From contig NZ_CAKP01000104.1 of assembly GCF_000297115.1 (NCBI RefSeq), positions 1-32,575 on the forward strand: a DNA stretch of 32,575 nt, written 5' to 3'. The DNA comes from Caloramator australicus RC3 (GTDB lineage: Bacteria > Bacillota > Clostridia > Clostridiales > Caloramatoraceae). The notes below the pieces were generated by a model. The model made no database searches. It had not been told where the DNA came from and saw nothing but the letters and a program-made list of their open reading frames with translations. Below are positions 9,208 to 15,707 of the stretch, piece after piece (within the stretch, counting starts at the first letter, position 1; every line of letters starts with the position of its first letter). The translations under genes were made by a program, and so were the position numbers.

Positions 9208-9235
9208 AAAAAAACCACAGTCTTTTTAACTGTGG
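9208..9235 (-). terminator. Terminator of the yedF-DUF3343 operon
   Basis: Stem CCACAG/CTGTGG (9215-9220 and 9230-9235) with a nine-base loop, followed on the minus strand by T7. It begins a few bases after the DUF3343 stop. Confidence 0.85.
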
Positions 9236-9237
9236 CT

Positions 9238-9486
9238 TTACAAAATCGGCTCAAAAATTCTTTCCTCTCCAAAACTATAGAGCATTTTAACTTTTATCTT
9301 TCCATCGTTGATTAATCCTTTAATATTTTCTATTTCTTCATAATCAACCCTTATGGAAATGCCGCAGCTTTTAGTAATTTCCCTTGGGGTTGGCATTATT
9401 TGACCCTTTATTCCCTTTTCCTTAAGAACTGCTTCACATTGGATTGCATAGTTTGTGCTGTCAAAGGTAATAAGAATGTTTTTCAT
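9238..9486 (-). CDS. DUF3343 protein, putative Se/S carrier-like
   Basis: Small protein (82 aa) matching the DUF3343 pattern: MKNILITFDSTNYAIQCEAVL, then MPTPREITKSCGISIRV with a conserved cysteine in SCGIS. The family is described as a putative selenium or sulfur carrier and often occurs beside yedF. I chose the ATG at 9486, which has GAGGGG just upstream; the ATG at 9498 overlaps the yedF stop and has no ribosome site. It is the second gene of a two-gene operon with its own terminator. Function is inferred from family and neighbour only. Confidence 0.85.
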   Translation of the reverse strand: MKNILITFDSTNYAIQCEAVLKEKGIKGQIMPTPREITKSCGISIRVDYEEIENIKGLINDGKIKVKMLYSFGEERIFEPIL

Positions 9487-9494
9487 AGCACCCC

Positions 9495-10097
9495 TCATAT
9501 TTTTATAGTTTTTGTTGCATTCATTTTCTCTACGATTGTATACATATTAGTTACAGAACCTACCACTAACTTTTCCTTTAAACCATAAAAGTCAAGGCAT
9601 GTTCCACAGGATAATATTTCTGTTCCTAGCTCCTCTAACTTTTTTAAACTATCCAAAACATCGGAGCCTTCTGTTGTTAGTTTAACCCCAGAATTTAAAA
9701 ATATAACTGTCCCTGGTTTTTCTGTAATTTCAGTTAAAGAATAAATAAAACTTTTCATGAGCATAGCTCCAAGCTTATCATCACCAGTTCCTAGTTTATC
9801 TGAAGATATAATATATGTCAAGCCCTGATCTACGCTTATATTGGATATACTGCAAACAACAGGCTCATCAACCTTTTTAATTTCACCCTTCTTTTTAGCA
9901 TAAAAATGATAAAGTCCATCCTTTTCTTCCATATTAAAATCTACGTTAGCACTTTGCAAAAATTTTTTTACATTTTCCCTTGATGCTTGGTTATCAACTA
10001 TAACTTCAATTTCATCAAAATCAGGATCTTCCACTGCTTTTTTTGTTAATATAACTGGTTTTGGACAAGTAAGTCCTTTACAATCTACAACCTTCAT
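9495..10097 (-). CDS. yedF: Sulfurtransferase-like selenium metabolism protein YedF
   Basis: Two-domain protein. Residues 1-70 form a TusA/SirA-like domain with the CPKP motif (DCKGLTCPKPVILTKKA; Cys6 and Cys11). Residues about 85-200 form a DsrE-like domain with CGTCLDFYGLKEKL near 162-175. This fusion is the YedF type found in organisms that use selenium; the TusA-type cysteine suggests transfer of persulfide or selenide, but the substrate is not proven. The ATG has AGGTGGTGGTAGC upstream. It is followed by DUF3343, which strengthens the assignment. Confidence 0.9.
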   Translation of the reverse strand: MKVVDCKGLTCPKPVILTKKAVEDPDFDEIEVIVDNQASRENVKKFLQSANVDFNMEEKDGLYHFYAKKKGEIKKVDEPVVCSISNISVDQGLTYIISSDKLGTGDDKLGAMLMKSFIYSLTEITEKPGTVIFLNSGVKLTTEGSDVLDSLKKLEELGTEILSCGTCLDFYGLKEKLVVGSVTNMYTIVEKMNATKTIKI

Positions 10098-10201
10098 GCT
10101 ACCACCACCTACATAATATTTACAATTTAATATTAAAACAACTGATATTTTTATTGAATAGTTATTTAAAATATCGATAATTTACTATATATTTATTGAT
10201 T

Positions 10202-10816
10202 TTATTTATTTGATATCCTTTTAACTAACGAAAAAACAATATTGTAATGATAAAAGTATTTAGCGATTCTCGACGATTCTATTTCTCTTTTTAAAGAGCT
10301 TTCTTTTGGCGAAAGTGAAACTACAGGAATCATGAGTGCAAATACGATAAACAAAATTAAAACCCATTTTGTTAATCCTAAAACCATTCCAAGCAATTTA
10401 TCTAAAAATCCTACCTTTCCCCTTCTTACTTTAACTCTTATATTCTCCCTTATAATATTAAAAACTATATTTGCCACAAAAAATATGACAAAAAAACATG
10501 CTGCATTCAAAAAAAGATCCGTAACGCTCTTAGATAAATTATTTTTATCTAAAACAAGATATAGTGCCGAAGATGCTGCCTTGTTTTTTTCAATTTTTTC
10601 TAAAAATATTTTTTGCATGTTTAAATATACTTCCGTATTGTTTATAATATAATAAGTAAGATATGGTGTTGCAATTTTAGCAAGGTAAAGAGAAAAGAAT
10701 AATGATAAAAATTTAAGCAAAGTAGATATAAACCCCTTTTGTAAACCATCTATGCATCCATATAATAATAATAAAATAATTATTATATCCATTAAATTGC
10801 CATTAAATTTTATCAT
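10202..10816 (-). CDS. CvpA family membrane protein
   Basis: Protein with four predicted membrane segments and a KRGKVGF-like basic loop, as in the CvpA family (colicin V production in E. coli). The start MDIIIILLLLYGCIDGLQKGFIS fits the family signature of an Asp-Gly motif after the first helix. I chose the ATG at 10816, with GGGGGG at good spacing, over an ATG at 10858 that would overlap the divergent gene; this gives 204 aa. The role in clostridia is unclear. Its start lies only 30 bp from that of the divergent transporter gene. Confidence 0.83.
   Translation of the reverse strand: MIKFNGNLMDIIIILLLLYGCIDGLQKGFISTLLKFLSLFFSLYLAKIATPYLTYYIINNTEVYLNMQKIFLEKIEKNKAASSALYLVLDKNNLSKSVTDLFLNAACFFVIFFVANIVFNIIRENIRVKVRRGKVGFLDKLLGMVLGLTKWVLILFIVFALMIPVVSLSPKESSLKREIESSRIAKYFYHYNIVFSLVKRISNK
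10739..10766 (+). promoter_or_regulatory. Candidate promoter of the ytvI-like gene inside cvpA
   Basis: TTGTAA at 10739-10744, a 16-base spacer and TATAAT at 10761-10766 form a plausible housekeeping promoter. It lies within the opposite-strand cvpA coding sequence and would give a leader of about 75 bases. It is needed because only 30 bp separate the two divergent starts. Confidence 0.4.
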
Positions 10817-10846
10817 CCTATCCCCCCTTAAAAGTGAGGTGAAATT

Positions 10847-11890
10847 ATGTTTGATCAATTATTTATTTTAAAACTAAAAAGGTTTGGATTGTTTTTACTA
10901 ATTTATACAATTTCGTTTTTCATATTCTTTAAAACATTGCCCTATACCCTTCCCTTTGTCCTTGCTATTATTATAGCATTAATAAATAAGCCCTTTAATA
11001 ACCTTTTAATTAGAAAATTTAAGCTTCCTGTTTCCCTTTCCTCTATTATTACAACGACAATAACTTTTAGCGTCATCTTCTATTTTCTTACCCTTATAAC
11101 ATTAAAACTAATTACTGAAGCTAAAAACCTTCTTGTTAAAGTGCCAAGCGTTGACGTTATATATCCATATATCCAAAACCTTTTAGTTAATCTTGAAAAA
11201 CATTTAAGGACGCTGGATCCAACAATATTTAAAAACATACAGAATAATTTAAATTCTGTATTTTTAACACTTTTAAATATGACTCAAACTTTGTTAAACT
11301 CCCTTTTATCCTTTGCAATTAAACTTCCTTCTTTATTCTTAGTTATAGTAATAACCTTTATTGCAACATATTTTATGTCTAAGGATATTAACTCATATAA
11401 AATACAATTTACCAAAATTTTTAATGAGGAGGGCAAAAAAAAGTTTAGCGAGTTTTCCTCTGAAAGCTATAAAATGCTTGTAAATTACTTAAAATCATAT
11501 TCTATCCTTGTTAGTTTGACCTTTATTGAAAGTTTTATTGCCTTTACCTCCCTAAAATTTAATTATGCACTCTTATTGAGCTTATTATGTGCCTTCCTTG
11601 ATATTTTTCCTATACTTGGGATTGGACTTGTTTATTTTTCCCTTGCAGCATACTTTCTTTTAGTTAAAAACTATTATATTGCAATAGCTCTTGTAATTAT
11701 TTATATAATTATTACTATAATAAGACAGATAGTAGAACCAAAACTTGTTTCCTCAACGTTAGGTTTAAATCCTATTTTTGTTCTCGCATCTATTTATATA
11801 GGAGTTAAGGCCTACGGCTTTTTAGGAATGCTATATTTATTATTTTTAATGGTATTCTATAATATCCTCAAAAAAATAAAACTCATATAG
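10847..11890 (+). CDS. AI-2E family transporter, YtvI-like
   Basis: Polytopic membrane protein (347 aa) of the AI-2E/PerM superfamily: several N-terminal helices, a soluble helical middle region (about residues 95-160) and a C-terminal bundle with the hallmark FPILGIG and RQIVEPKLVSSTLGLNPIFVL motifs. The C-terminal pattern and the association with yyaC resemble the sporulation membrane protein YtvI, but I cannot separate it firmly from other AI-2E members. The ATG follows GAGGTG. It runs head-on to replication, opposite to its flanking genes. Confidence 0.85.
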   Translation: MFDQLFILKLKRFGLFLLIYTISFFIFFKTLPYTLPFVLAIIIALINKPFNNLLIRKFKLPVSLSSIITTTITFSVIFYFLTLITLKLITEAKNLLVKVPSVDVIYPYIQNLLVNLEKHLRTLDPTIFKNIQNNLNSVFLTLLNMTQTLLNSLLSFAIKLPSLFLVIVITFIATYFMSKDINSYKIQFTKIFNEEGKKKFSEFSSESYKMLVNYLKSYSILVSLTFIESFIAFTSLKFNYALLLSLLCAFLDIFPILGIGLVYFSLAAYFLLVKNYYIAIALVIIYIIITIIRQIVEPKLVSSTLGLNPIFVLASIYIGVKAYGFLGMLYLLFLMVFYNILKKIKLI

Positions 11891-11897
11891 TATATTT

Positions 11898-11946
11898 AAC
11901 CTCCCTTTTGGAAAAAATTTTAACTAGATTCAAAAGGGAGGTTTTT
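11898..11946 (+). terminator. Hairpin: ytvI-like terminator whose 3' arm carries the yyaC ribosome site
   Basis: Thirteen-base perfect arms AACCTCCCTTTTG (11898-11910) and CAAAAGGGAGGTT (11931-11943) with a 20-base loop, then a T5 run. The GGGAGG in the 3' arm is the ribosome binding site of yyaC, seven bases before its ATG. The structure can end the upstream transcript, and in any read-through transcript it hides the yyaC start region. Confidence 0.75.
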
Positions 11947-11948
11947 AC

Positions 11949-12530
11949 ATGCTTCAAGAAAAGAAACTCTGTTTTTCAATAGAAAGCGATAAACCAAACT
12001 CTGCATACCTTCTTTCAAATGAAATAATAAACATGTTAAAGGATTATGCTGATATAAACCAATTAGTCATCCTATGTATCGGAACAGATCGTTCAACTGG
12101 AGATTGTTTAGGCCCTTTGGTTGGAGATAAGTTGACTAAAAATTTTAACCTAAAGGGTGTAAATATCTACGGAACCCTTGAAAATCCTGTTCATGCTAAA
12201 AATCTTGATGATTATATTGATCTCATCTATAAGAGACATTTTGATCCCTACATATTGGCCATAGATGCTTCCCTTGGGAAAGTTGAAAACATCGGAAAGA
12301 TTAATCTTTATGAAGGCCCAATATTTCCTGGCGCTGGCGTCAACAAAAAACTATCTCCCATAGGTAATCTTTCTATAACTGGTATAGTTAATATGTCAGG
12401 ATTTATGGAATACCTTATTTTGCAAAATACCAGATTATCTTTAGTTATGAAAATGGCCGATGTAATTTCCTATTCTTTATACCTTTCAATTAAGAGGCTT
12501 TCAATAAATTCTTCTTTTACCTTAAGATAA
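11949..12530 (+). CDS. yyaC: Spore protease YyaC (DUF1256 family)
   Basis: Sporulation-associated putative peptidase related in fold to the germination protease Gpr. Diagnostic segments are CIGTDRSTGDCLGPLVG, GTLENPVHAKNLDDYI, AIDASLGKVENIG and EGPIFPGAGVNKKLSPIGNLSITGIVN. The 193-aa length is typical. Its ribosome site sits in the 3' arm of a strong hairpin (see 11898-11946). Together with lonC it supports an endospore-forming host. Catalytic activity of YyaC itself is inferred from the family. Confidence 0.93.
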   Translation: MLQEKKLCFSIESDKPNSAYLLSNEIINMLKDYADINQLVILCIGTDRSTGDCLGPLVGDKLTKNFNLKGVNIYGTLENPVHAKNLDDYIDLIYKRHFDPYILAIDASLGKVENIGKINLYEGPIFPGAGVNKKLSPIGNLSITGIVNMSGFMEYLILQNTRLSLVMKMADVISYSLYLSIKRLSINSSFTLR

Positions 12531-12556
12531 TTCCAAAATATACATCGCATAACTTT

Positions 12557-12591
12557 AAACCCTCCTGCTCACAATATAGGCAGGAGGGTTT
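12557..12591 (+). terminator. Hairpin: yyaC terminator whose 3' arm carries the ykuS-like ribosome site
   Basis: Twelve-base perfect arms AAACCCTCCTGC (12557-12568) and GCAGGAGGGTTT (12580-12591) with an 11-base loop. The GGAGGG in the 3' arm is the ribosome site of the next gene, six bases before its ATG. This is the same architecture as the hairpin before yyaC. Confidence 0.7.
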
Positions 12592-12594
12592 ATT

Positions 12595-12849
12595 ATGATA
12601 ATAAGTATTGATGATTCCCTTGTAGATTTATACAATCAATTAAAAAACCTTGGATATGATGTCCATAAAATCTCAGAAAACATTACTTCTGATGCATATA
12701 TATACTCAGAAAAAACTACACCTCTTTACAAATTAAATTCTATGATTGAAGCAAAGGAAGGCGGCTCTTTAATGATCAACTGCGATAACATGGACTTAAA
12801 AGATATAATCTACTCCATCCACCACAAAACCTATACCCCTCTTTTTTAA
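12595..12849 (+). CDS. YkuS family protein (UPF0180)
   Basis: Small acidic protein (84 aa) of unknown function. It fits the UPF0180/YkuS layout: an N-terminal IISIDDSLVDLYNQLKNLGYDV, a middle CDAYIYSE-like segment (here SDAYIYSEKTTPLYKLNS) and a C-terminal helix. It ends in PLF just before a terminator. The start ATG lies directly behind a hairpin carrying the ribosome site. Confidence 0.75.
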   Translation: MIISIDDSLVDLYNQLKNLGYDVHKISENITSDAYIYSEKTTPLYKLNSMIEAKEGGSLMINCDNMDLKDIIYSIHHKTYTPLF

Positions 12850-12872
12850 GCTACATTATGTAGCTTTATTTT
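12848..12872 (+). terminator. Terminator between the convergent ykuS-like and DUF4446 genes
   Basis: Palindrome with arms AAGCTACAT and ATGTAGCTT around one base, followed on the plus strand by TATTTTTT. The minus strand lacks a T tract, so it should mainly serve the plus-strand gene. Confidence 0.75.
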
Positions 12873-13366
12873 TTATTCATTGCATCCCTTAAAACCGTCT
12901 TTTCCTCCTCAGATAAATCATACTTTGAAATTCCATTTTTAATTGGCTTTGCAAAAACAGTGCTTTCATTTCTTCCATATATTCCTGTAACTATTACCCC
13001 ATCATTATTATCGTCTAAAAGGGCAATTGAAAAGCTTAAATCGGAACCCACATCATCAAAGGCCTTATATCTTATAATTGAAAATTTTTGAATACAATTT
13101 TTAACTCTACCATCAACATCTTTATAAATTGCTTCTATTTCCTTTGTAGTCAAAAGGGCTTCATCAAGTTTTTTATTGTTTTCTATTAAAAGCTCCTCAA
13201 TACTTTTTCCCATATTCCCTCTCATCATTTTTTTATATCTTTTTTCTAACCTTGATATTTCTACCTTATTTAATATTTCCAAAAATAAAAGGACGATGAC
13301 TAAAATTATTAATAAAATTAGCATAGGGATTTGAAAATCTTGAATAAATGAGAAAATTATGTCCAT
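12866..13366 (-). CDS. DUF4446 family protein
   Basis: Protein with one N-terminal membrane segment (about residues 10-30), a coiled-coil-like charged stretch (35-85) and a C-terminal domain with VKNCIQKFSIIRYKAFDDVGSDLSFSIALLDDNNDGVIVTGIYGR, the conserved core of DUF4446. Function is unknown; the family commonly follows parB in clostridia. The ATG at 13366 is chosen over GTG 13375 because AAGGAG precedes it by eight bases; 166 aa. Confidence 0.92.
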   Translation of the reverse strand: MDIIFSFIQDFQIPMLILLIILVIVLLFLEILNKVEISRLEKRYKKMMRGNMGKSIEELLIENNKKLDEALLTTKEIEAIYKDVDGRVKNCIQKFSIIRYKAFDDVGSDLSFSIALLDDNNDGVIVTGIYGRNESTVFAKPIKNGISKYDLSEEEKTVLRDAMNKK

Positions 13367-13386
13367 ATTCAACACTCCTTCTTAAT

Positions 13387-13402
13387 TGTTTCACGTGAAA
13401 CA
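13387..13402. other. parS centromere site
   Basis: Perfect 16-bp palindrome TGTTTCACGTGAAACA, the canonical parS sequence recognised by ParB/Spo0J. It lies immediately after the parB stop and before DUF4446. ParB loads here and spreads as a CTP-dependent clamp, and ParA then moves the origin. Confidence 0.96.
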
Positions 13403-13403
13403 T

Positions 13404-14234
13404 TTATATATTTAATAACTCTAATATCCTTTGTAAGTCATCTTCTGAATAATACTCTATTTCTATTTTGCCTTTGTTTTTGTTGTTGTTTATCTTCACC
13501 TTTGTTCCAAAAAACATCTGAAGTTTTTCCTCAACATCCTTATAATGAGCAACTATTTTTTTCTCTTTTTTAACCTTTTTGTTGTTTATTTCTTTTATTA
13601 ATTTTTCAGTTTGCCTAACATTTAAACCTTCTTCAACCACTTTTTTAGCTATTAAATATTGTTTTTCTTTATCTTCTATAGAAACAATTACCTTGCCATG
13701 TCCTTCTGAAAGTTTACCATCATTAATAAATTCAACAACTCTATCATCTAAATTTAAAAGTCTTAATGTATTTGCTATGGCCGATCTTGATTTACCTACT
13801 CTTTCTGCTATTTCCTCCTGTGTTAATTGAAATTCCTCCATAAGCCTTTTATAGGCAAGAGCCTCTTCAATAGGGCTTAAGTCCTCCCTTTGAATATTTT
13901 CAATTAATGAAATCTCCATTACCTCTCTGTCTGAAAGTTCCTTTTCCACGATAGGAACTTTTTTTAGTCCTGCAATTTTTGCTGCCCTCCATCTTCTTTC
14001 CCCTGCTATTATCTTATAAAAATCTCCTTCTCTTTTTACTATTATAGGCTGTATTACTCCATGAACCTTTATTGACTCTGCAAGGGCATTTATCTTTTCC
14101 TCATCAAACTTCTTTCTTGGCTGGTCCTCATTAGGGAATAATTTTGAAACCTCCACCTCAAATACATTTGAATCCTTATCTGCATCAGGTATAAGAGCCC
14201 CTAACCCCTTACCTAAAGCACTTTTTTTAGCCAT
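13404..14234 (-). CDS. parB: Chromosome partitioning protein ParB (Spo0J)
   Basis: CTP-dependent DNA clamp that loads at parS. The N-terminus KKSALGKGLGALIPD is the ParA-stimulating tail. The ParB/Srx domain has IIKVxxGERRWRAA-type motifs (AGERRWRAAKIAGL) and EISLIENIQREDLSPIEEA. The helix-turn-helix LTQEEIAERVGKSRSAIANTLRLLNL reads parS. A C-terminal dimerisation domain follows. I prefer the ATG at 14234 (276 aa) to one at 14243, since AAAGGG abuts the latter. It overlaps the end of parA, so the pair is coupled. Confidence 0.96.
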   Translation of the reverse strand: MAKKSALGKGLGALIPDADKDSNVFEVEVSKLFPNEDQPRKKFDEEKINALAESIKVHGVIQPIIVKREGDFYKIIAGERRWRAAKIAGLKKVPIVEKELSDREVMEISLIENIQREDLSPIEEALAYKRLMEEFQLTQEEIAERVGKSRSAIANTLRLLNLDDRVVEFINDGKLSEGHGKVIVSIEDKEKQYLIAKKVVEEGLNVRQTEKLIKEINNKKVKKEKKIVAHYKDVEEKLQMFFGTKVKINNNKNKGKIEIEYYSEDDLQRILELLNI

Positions 14235-15024
14235 TTTGCTCATCCCTTTCTAATTCAATAAATTCTTCTGCAAGTTCTTTGTATGCCTTTGCACCTGTTG
14301 AATTTTTATCGTATAGCATTATGGGCAAACCATGGCTAGGTGCCTCGGCAAGTTTAATATTCCTTGGAATAATCGTTGTATAAACCTTACCCTTAAAATA
14401 TTTTTTAACCTCCTCAACAACCTCAATAGAAAGGTTTGTTCTCCCATCAAACATACTCATTATAACGCCTTGAATTTTTAAATCCGGATTTAAGTTTTTC
14501 TTTACAAGATTTATTGTGTTCATAAGCTGACCTACTCCCTCGAGGGCATAAAATTCACATTGTATAGGTATAAGGACGCTATCTGCTGCAGTTAATGCAT
14601 TTATAGTTAATAGTCCAAGAGAAGGAGGACAATCTATAAAAATATAATCATAATCATTTTTTATACTTTTTATTGCCCTTTTTAATATTTTTTCTCGATA
14701 TTCATTATATGTTATTTCAATTTCAGCACCAGCAAGTTCCACCCTTGAAGGAAGAATATATAAGTTTTCAACTACTGTATTAACAATGGCATCCTTAACT
14801 ACTTCAAAATTTTCTTCCTTTGCATTCTCAATTATAACATCATACATAGAATATTCAAGGTCATCCTTTTCAATTCCAAGACCACTTGTTGTATTCCCCT
14901 GCGGGTCGATATCTATTAATAAAACCTTATATCCCATCTGAGCAATATATGAAGCTAAATTTATTGCAGAGGTTGTCTTGCCAACGCCCCCCTTTTGATT
15001 AAAAATAGAAATAATTTTACCCAC
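14227..15024 (-). CDS. parA: Chromosome partitioning ATPase ParA (Soj)
   Basis: Deviant Walker ATPase that, with ParB, separates sister origins and modulates DnaA. The P-loop KGGVGKTTSAINLA (residues about 10-23), DIDPQGNTTSGLG and FIDCPPSLGLLT are present. It has 265 aa. The start is GTG with AGGGGTG upstream; there is no in-frame ATG near it. It is first in the parA-parB operon and divergent from the GDT1-type gene. Confidence 0.97.
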   Translation of the reverse strand: MGKIISIFNQKGGVGKTTSAINLASYIAQMGYKVLLIDIDPQGNTTSGLGIEKDDLEYSMYDVIIENAKEENFEVVKDAIVNTVVENLYILPSRVELAGAEIEITYNEYREKILKRAIKSIKNDYDYIFIDCPPSLGLLTINALTAADSVLIPIQCEFYALEGVGQLMNTINLVKKNLNPDLKIQGVIMSMFDGRTNLSIEVVEEVKKYFKGKVYTTIIPRNIKLAEAPSHGLPIMLYDKNSTGAKAYKELAEEFIELERDEQNG

Positions 15025-15111
15025 ACTATCACCCCTAGAATATTATAAAGAAATCTATAATATATATTTTACAGCATTATTTTTTTTCATTAAATAGTTA
15101 AGGGTGATTTT

Positions 15112-15384
15112 ATGATTAAAATAATTTTATCAACTTTTTTAATAGTTTTTTTAGCTGAACTTGGAGATAAAACTCAGCTTGCCACCATGTTATTGTCTGC
15201 AAAATCAACTTCAAAATTATCTGTATTTTTAGGTGCCTCATTAGCTCTCATTTGCACAACTATAATAGGAGTCCTCTGTGGAAGTTTTATTGAAAAATAT
15301 ATTTCAAAAAATTTATTAAATATAATATCAGCAATCGTATTCATCTTTATAGGAATCCTTATTCTTATTCAAACAAAAAAATAG
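15112..15384 (+). CDS. TMEM165/GDT1 family protein, half-size
   Basis: Membrane protein of the GDT1 (UPF0016) cation transporter family, whose members move Mn2+ or Ca2+. Only 90 aa with three hydrophobic segments and one copy of the family motif ELGDKTQLAT (residues about 16-25). Larger members have two such halves, so this one presumably works as a dimer. The start ATG follows AGGGTG. It lies alone on the plus strand between parA and noc; its TAG stop is inside the terminator hairpin that copy A of the repeat appears to have duplicated. Confidence 0.9.
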   Translation: MIKIILSTFLIVFLAELGDKTQLATMLLSAKSTSKLSVFLGASLALICTTIIGVLCGSFIEKYISKNLLNIISAIVFIFIGILILIQTKK

Positions 15385-15402
15385 AGGCCTTTGCCTCTAT
15401 TT
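15379..15402 (+). terminator. GDT1-type gene terminator hairpin, left copy
   Basis: Arms AAATAGAGGC and GCCTCTATTT with loop CTTT; the TAG stop of the gene lies within it. The T tract is cut short by the repeat element that begins at 15403. A near copy (21 of 24 bases) lies on the other side of the element at 15684-15707. Confidence 0.8.
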
Positions 15403-15682
15403 AAGACTGTAGACAAATCATTTTTACCTTAGAACTTTTGCAAGAGCCCCGTGATAGGATTTCAAAAAGGCATCTCTCATGAGCTCTAGCAATTCTTGCT
15501 TTTCGACTTTTCAAAAGTCCGTAATTCTGCTCATGGACGTGCAGAGCCGAGTGGCCGACACGGATGTTGGCTCACGAGGGTAGGACTTTTGAAAACAAAG
15601 AAAAGTTTAGAATTGCTTAGCGAAATGAGCGAATGCCAGGGAAATCCTTCACGGGGCTTATCAAAAAAATTTTCAACAGTCT
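15403..15682 (+). repeat. Palindromic repeat element, copy A (MITE-like)
   Basis: Non-coding element of about 280 bp, richer in GC than its surroundings, with a second copy in inverted orientation at 31979-32264. Its ends read AGACTGTAGA and TCAACAGTCT, short terminal inverted repeats. The core (15444-15658) is nested imperfect inverted repeats: an outer AGCCCCGTGA...TCACGGGGCT pair, a TAGCAATTCT/AGAATTGCTTA pair, a TTTTCAAAAGTCC/GGACTTTTGAAAA pair, and a central hairpin GCCGACA-CGGA-TGTTGGC. No transposase is inside. The open frame at 15496-15684 has no ribosome site. It fills the gap between the GDT1-type gene and noc. Confidence 0.85.
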
Positions 15683-15683
15683 A

Positions 15684-15707
15684 AAATAAAGGCCCTTGCA
15701 TCTATTT
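15684..15707 (-). terminator. noc terminator hairpin, right copy of the duplicated terminator
   Basis: Arms AAATAAAGGC and GCATCTATTT around CCTT, nearly the same as 15379-15402. The noc stop codon lies in it. On the plus strand it ends in T7, so it can also stop transcripts that come through the repeat from the GDT1-type gene. Confidence 0.7.

Noticed and set aside
10098-10201. Small gene or riboswitch upstream of yedF
   Set aside because: The segment is very AT-rich, with no open frame carrying a ribosome site and no stable stem.
15496-15684. 62-codon open frame in copy A, with the same peptide encoded in copy B on the minus strand (32170 downward)
   Set aside because: No ribosome site, TTG-type start, and the frame follows from the near identity of the repeats; the palindromic structure explains the sequence better than coding does.
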